A stretch of 64,000 nt of DNA from Marasmius tenuissimus (Eukaryota; Basidiomycota; Agaricomycetes; Agaricales; Marasmiaceae). The notes below the pieces were generated by a model that worked only from the letters and a program-made list of their open reading frames with translations, was not told the DNA's origin and made no database searches. Numbering within the stretch: position 1 is the stretch's first letter; each line of letters opens with the position of its first letter. The stretch lies in assembly GCA_029532415.1 (NCBI GenBank), contig JAQOTA010000038.1:124001-188000 (forward strand), read 5' to 3'. This document shows, piece by piece, positions 63,850 to 64,000 of this stretch. The position numbers were made by a program, and so were the translations under genes.

Positions 63850-64000
63850 TACTCCCCCTTTGAGGGTAGAGTTACCCCACCAAACTGTATGTCTCAGAAG
63901 ACTAGAGCTAGGGGTTTTGCTAGCTGATAAGCTTGTAGATAAGTCAAATACTCAAATAATCTGGTGAGTTAGTTTATTTCTTGTATCCAAAGAAGTCACA

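Noticed and set aside
1..64000. CRISPR arrays, tRNA or rRNA genes, operons, riboswitches
   Set aside because: No regularly spaced short repeats, no cloverleaf or rRNA-like segments recognised, and the intron-bearing genes are eukaryotic.

Overview
This is a fungal nuclear window, most likely from an Agaricomycete (mushroom-forming basidiomycete). The evidence is 50-75 bp GT-AG introns, a basidiomycete-style XPG/FEN1-like nuclease gene, F-box-like and RBR-type gene relics, and chromodomain Ty3/gypsy elements, Ty1/copia elements and an I-group (Tad-like) non-LTR retrotransposon. I saw no rRNA or tRNA genes, no CRISPR, and nothing bacterial.

Layout. 1-4.7 kb holds three ordinary, CpG-rich, intron-bearing host genes: an unrecognised gene, an XPG/FEN1-like PIN nuclease, and an unrecognised minus-strand gene. 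4.7-18 kb is old accessory DNA. It contains two facing GCTCATGAGC-type repeat arrays (5.6 and 7.1 kb), a dispersed repeat (7.3 kb), a decayed minus-strand RBR E3-ligase-like gene, a solo LTR with a perfect 5-bp TSD (10.0-10.75 kb), a frameshifted F-box-like gene, a short 5'-truncated LINE with a 16-bp TSD, and a pogo/DDE_1 transposase pseudogene. 18-24 kb is a degenerate chromodomain gypsy element (here gypsy-1) with a separate open ORF after pol. 24-38 kb is a copia element (copia-1, minus strand) split by gypsy-2, whose two LTRs are 509 bp each and whose TSD is GCGGC, and by a 383-bp TIR element. Gypsy-2 is itself split inside its chromodomain by a 4-kb LINE. 38-41 kb holds two LINE copies joined at their 5' ends. 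41.8-53.1 kb is an older LINE copy split by a full-length 6.2-kb LINE whose two ORFs are open. 53-58.6 kb holds a second, decayed copia element (copia-2) with another solo LTR in its gag region. 58.6-64 kb is old, CpG-poor repeat and gene debris ending in LTR-like sequence.

The gypsy elements encode gag, protease, RT/RNase H and integrase with a chromodomain. Both carry a classical -1 frameshift heptamer followed by a 5-6 nt spacer and a 6-bp hairpin at the gag/pol junction. The LINE encodes a zinc-knuckle ORF1 and an EN-RT-RNase H ORF2 coupled by a TAATG stop/start overlap. Nesting gives a relative order: copia-1 is older than gypsy-2, which is older than its LINE; the decayed LINE copy is older than the full-length one. 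Premature stops in gypsy-1 and in the RBR relic are all TGA, fitting CGA-to-TGA changes at CpG. Together with local CpG loss this suggests methylation-linked CpG decay of repeats.
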